A stretch of DNA of 64,000 nt, taken from contig CM041465.1 of the NCBI GenBank assembly GCA_023213395.1, forward strand, positions 233,189,741 to 233,253,740, given 5' to 3'. The notes beneath the pieces are model-generated. The model did not search any database, was not told the DNA's origin, and saw only the letters and a program-made list of their open reading frames with translations. Shown here piece by piece: positions 59,114 through 64,000 of this stretch. Position 1 is the stretch's first letter, and the number at the start of each line of letters is the position of its first letter. The position numbers were made by a program, and so were the translations under genes. The DNA is from Cycas panzhihuaensis. Its lineage: Eukaryota; Cycadophyta.

Positions 59114-59875
59114 TGTTAGAGTTTAATATATATTTTGAAGGGTCATGGACCCCTCCTCTATTTATTTTTTTATATTATAATATTAGGATTATAATTATGT
59201 AAAAGTGACAAGTCAATAGGGGTTTATGACTCATACCTCACAACTATTAAATTAGATAAGAATGTTATTTTTAAAAGTATTAGGTTAAGTTGATATAGGT
59301 CATTAATAACAATCAAATTGTAAGAGAAGAGAGTAAAGTAAGGATCATTGATTTAATATAATGTGTGGCTATTATTAAATAGATATTTATCATTGCATGC
59401 CTTATTGCTACATTAGAGCCTAAGGTTTAATCCTTGAGGATCAATTTCTTTGAAGATATTTTAAAGCTATTGAAAAGCTAATTTGAAGCCTATTTTTGAA
59501 CTATTTTGAAGTTATTTTAAAGCTTTTATGAAGTCATAGATATGAACTTTTTTTTATAGAAAAATATAATAGATTTCTTATGTTGAAAAATGTGATTTAG
59601 TGACCCATTTTTTAAGTGTATGTAGGACCCTATAATAATATTATATGTAGATGCTTTGTAAAGGTCATAAATACAATATTTTAAAGTAGAAAATGGAGTA
59701 TATTTTAATCATTGTATAGTATATTCCTTATTGGCTAATAGGCAGGATGTAGAGGAGTTGTGCACAATAGTTAATGGAGTATTTTTAGACCATTTAGAGG
59801 TAAAAAATGACTCCTTGCTGATGAAAAATATTTTTAGTTGATCAATCAATTGAAGGGTTTGAATATAGGAATGTA

Positions 59876-59876
59876 T

Positions 59877-59916
<40 letters not shown>

Positions 59917-59932
59917 ATGTGCATGTGCATGT
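59876..59932. repeat. (GT)n microsatellite
   Basis: About 20 GT units ending in GCATGT repeats. The Thr/His-rich and Cys/Val-rich frames across it are artefacts. Confidence 0.95.
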
Positions 59933-60028
59933 ATTCTACTTATTTTAAAAAATATAAAATAGTTATTTATGAGTATGCTACTCCTGCATCTCCTTATGAC
60001 TTTTTAAAGTGCCTACAACTTGTAAAAA

Positions 60029-60031
<3 letters not shown>

Positions 60032-60074
<43 letters not shown>
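60032..60074. repeat. (AG)n microsatellite
   Basis: About 21 AG units. Confidence 0.95.
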
Positions 60075-60075
<1 letters not shown>

Positions 60076-62361
60076 TAGATCTACTTACACTTTGAAATAT
60101 GAGGAAATAAAATATGTAGAGCTACTTTCATTTGTGACAATCTAAATAATAAAGAAATTAAAAGTGAGGCCCCTAAAGAGACTGTGGAAGATTAGAGACA
60201 ATAGAGAGAAAGAGAGTAGATTAAAGAAGATTTACATAGCTCTCATAGAGATCACATGCCAACGAACAACCCTAGGGTTTTAAAGACACATATAAAATTG
60301 TTGGAAATGAGTGAGTTCATTGCAGAAAGAAAAGGCCCTTTAAAATGACGAAGATAAAGAAAAGGTAAACTATAAAACCCCCAACTCAAATATAAAGAGG
60401 AGAAAACACATCCAGATAGTTGATGATGTCCTACCCTCTTTCAAAGCTCTGACAGTTAGTCTTGCCCCTAGACTCTTCATAGTAAAGACAACATACATGA
60501 ATGTCAATAATGATAGGTAAGATGATACCATTATAGAGATACAAAAGGAGATCCTAAGTTTTTTTAAATGATATCATTAGGGTAAATATATCCTATTATA
60601 TAACTCTTCAAGAGTTGTGTACTCAAGCTTCATTGGTTAATCTGCATGTCTTTGGGCATGTCTATATTGGAGGATAGTCTTAATGGAGATGTTAGTTAAT
60701 TACACAGTTGGAGAATGAAGACACCACACCATTACTATTGATTTATAAGCTTGCCACCTATCTCATGAAGTCAAACAAAATTTTGATGAATAATCACCTA
60801 AAATCAGAGTCTATATGGAAATCACTCGAACATCATGGTAGCCATATAAATCAGACATGCAAAGGAAAATATTAAAACCTTATTTTATGATGTTAATTTT
60901 TGGCAAACTTTAAAAAAAAAAGTTAAATTATAGATTTTATTATATTTAATAGTTGATTCAAATTTAGCATATGCCAAATTTTATTAGAGCATTTTTTTTT
61001 TTTTCATTTTAAAAAATATAATTAATTATAGTTGATAAATTTTAAAAATTTTAGCCAACTTGATCACTATCCCCCTAGTCACATGATTGTCCTATATGAC
61101 CTCAACATGTCAATAAAAGGAGCTAAGTCCCTATTTTTAGCCCTCTAAGGAGTCACCTTTAATTTTTCAGCCATATCTTAAGTATATAAGCTTTGATTTT
61201 ATATTTGTTAGTTGTATTTGACTCATAATTGATAGCTCTTTAGTTTAGCAAGTCATACAATATAATTTAAAGTTATTTTAAAAGAGAAAATATAGCTCAA
61301 TATAAATACATACACACACACATATAAATTTTTTTAACTTTAATTTTTATGATTTTATTTTATCATTTTTAGGCACATTCATGTATTTTTAAAGGTTTTG
61401 TTATATTTGTCGTTTATTATATTATTATAATGTATACCAAATAAGGGGGTAAAATGTAAAAACTTATCATATAAGCTTATTTTAGGGTATCAAAAACTTA
61501 TTTTACATTCAATTTATCATTAGAGTGGGTCATTATTTATTGAATTTGAGTCACATCTATTTTTTAGTCATGTTTATGACATGTATTATTAGACATTGTA
61601 ATATATTAAGGTAATTGTAAGCCTATAAAGGCAATTTGAGGCCATAGTGCCTTTGTAAGGCCATAAAGCCTTATGTGTTTAGCTATTGATACTAAATAAT
61701 TTCTTATATTGTCATATATTTGTAAGAAGTGGGACCTTTTTTAAATTACTCTTGTATATTTCTTCTTTAGCTTATTTGTTGGCCATATAGGATAACATGT
61801 CTCTTAAGGGAAGCTGACTTAGCATTGACTCTACCACATACACAAAAGAGCATCCTAATTGACCAATGATCACAGTGGTTAATTAACCATATGATCTAGT
61901 AGATGGAGTTCACTTTATATAAATATCAATAATAATAATATATTATTGTAGTAGCTTATGTTCCAATAAATTTTAACACTAAATTGTATTATTTTAATGT
62001 GACATATTATTTGATATAATTGTTTACTACAAGGGAGAATTACATGATTAACCCCGTTTATAAGCTCTTATATTATTATATTATGTATTCATAGTCACAT
62101 CGATTTATGTGCTATATTAAAATGTATAACAACACACAATGGTTGACCTTTGAGGGTTCTCATATGTGGTGAGTTATATTATAAGGATGTTAATCATCAT
62201 TCTTATAATTTTAAGTTTAATTATTCTTCCCAATTCTTATTATACTTAAACTTATATATACTTCATTCTTTTGTGCTTCATTTCATTATTTTACACTCAC
62301 ATCATTTGTTATTATTAGTCTAATGTTAAGTCCATTGTCATGCTTCCACCTTATTCCAATA

Positions 62362-62947
62362 TAGCTTCAATAACTTATTCTTTGGTTAATTTGTAGCTAT
62401 ACTTTAACATATTAATTTTTATTTCAAATTATTTAGCTTAGTTAATAGGTTTGAATGCTAGTTATTATTATAGTTTAGTCTTTGATTTTCTTCATAATAT
62501 CTTTCTTCTTTTTCTAAGCATAAAGTTGATAAATTAAGTTCTTTAGTTGTGTTGATCTACTTAGGATATTAACCTATATACTTTTCTTCCTCTTTTATTT
62601 CTTGTCTCTTTCTCATCCTCTAAAAGAACACTTAGTATTTTATGTAATTAAATTATGCTAACATACTCAAGTCATTAAGTTATTATCTCTTTATTTCTAG
62701 TATTCTCCTACCTCTTTATGCTTTTGGGTTTATATAGAACTCATTGTTGGAACTTTAATATTACCAACCACTCTTAATAAAAGAGAATCATCTCTACTTA
62801 AATAAAGGGTCTTCTTACCCCTTACTATTAAGCTTAGTTTTTGAACTAGCTTTTGGACATTTGTAGATTGGTCTATCATTCCAGTTAGGAATTTTTTGAA
62901 TGGTTTAAATATTCAGAGCAATAAACTCCTACTTTAATGGTACCTAT
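62362..62947. other. AT-rich stretch without recognised genes
   Basis: No supported feature. Confidence 0.4.

Positions 62948-64000
<1,053 letters not shown>

Larger units (their letters stand above)
49001..59412 (+). mobile_element. Copia retrotransposon inserted in a primer-binding site
   Basis: 5' LTR 49001-49357 and 3' LTR 59114-59412 share GGATTATAATTATG.AAAAGTGA, TATGACTCA.ACCTCACAA and GTAAAGTAAGGATCATTGATTTAAT. The flanks TCAGA (48996-49000) and TTAGA (59413-59417) are a target duplication with one C-to-T difference. A decayed primer site TGGTCTTAGAGG is at 49362-49373. The 5' LTR carries about 55 extra bases near its end. The plus-strand interior is gag, protease, integrase, RT, RNase H, split by a minus-strand Copia. 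A 2-kb leader (49374-51359) precedes gag. Confidence 0.88.
59413..62020. other. Non-coding interior of the outer LTR element
   Basis: Apart from two microsatellites, I see no coding or structural signal. Short palindromic text AAGGC..ATAAAGCC.TA recurs near 61620-61675. This supports a non-autonomous element. Confidence 0.45.
48645..62361 (+). mobile_element. Outer coding-less LTR element of a nested stack
   Basis: LTR copies about 48645-48987 and 62021-62361 share ATTAAAATGTAT.A.A.CACACAAT, GTTGACCTTTGAGGGTTCTCA and CATGCTTCCACCTTATTC. The primer site begins at 48991 (TAGTATCAGA) and is completed after the Copia insertion at 59413 (TAGAGCC...), i.e. the Copia cut it. Once the Copia is removed, the interior is about 2.6 kb with no gag or pol. 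The LTR left ends are uncertain by tens of bases and I found no firm target duplication. Confidence 0.65.

Noticed and set aside
59709-60078. Frames rich in His/Thr, Cys/Val and Arg/Glu
   Set aside because: They are translations of the GT and AG microsatellites.

Overview
This window looks like heterochromatic, repeat-filled nuclear DNA of a vascular plant with a very large genome, most plausibly a gymnosperm. The clues are plant-type Copia and chromodomain-Gypsy elements with tRNA-Met primer sites (TGGTATCAGAGC), an L1-clade LINE carrying a C-terminal RNase H, a tRNA-derived SINE, and plant ARGONAUTE1-like and histone H2B fragments. The species assignment is inference. I see no intact host gene, no tRNA or rRNA gene and nothing bacterial. 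Almost every coding stretch is a decayed mobile element. Its nonsense codons are mainly TAG, TAA and TGA where CAG, CAA, CGA or TGG is expected, and its substitutions are mainly G to A or C to T. That is the signature of long-term 5-methylcytosine deamination.

Layout: 1-6258 is mostly featureless AT-rich DNA with a minus-strand LINE 3' fragment (1912-2640), a compound microsatellite and a short hairpin. From 6259 to about 15760 there is an old Gypsy-like element between two ~750-bp direct repeats; it keeps gag, protease and the integrase C-terminus but lacks the reverse transcriptase core. From 16364 to about 25187 lies a small coding-less LTR element whose 3' LTR was first rearranged into a 36-bp perfect inverted repeat and then split by a full-length 6.4-kb LINE. 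Next come an LTR remnant holding a SINE with a 14-bp target duplication (25366-25654) and a complete Copia element with a perfect 5-bp target duplication (25838-31098).

The most interesting region is 31425-37834. It is a minus-strand LTR element whose interior carries, in the sense orientation, an intronless piece of an AGO1-like gene (linker 1 plus PAZ) joined directly to an almost complete histone H2B coding sequence. It looks like a retro-captured two-gene chimera. A gag-only LTR element (35028-37789) later jumped into its 5' LTR. Then follows an unrecognised decayed coding region split by a chromodomain Gypsy element (39508-45149).

The right end is a Russian-doll nest. A coding-less LTR element (about 48645-62361) has a Copia (49001-59412) inserted exactly in its primer-binding site. 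That Copia holds a minus-strand, internally deleted Copia (52619-56227), whose leader contains a conspicuously CpG-rich 1.3-kb stretch (54480-55760). The window ends with a 291-bp tandem duplication running into a long (TA)n microsatellite.
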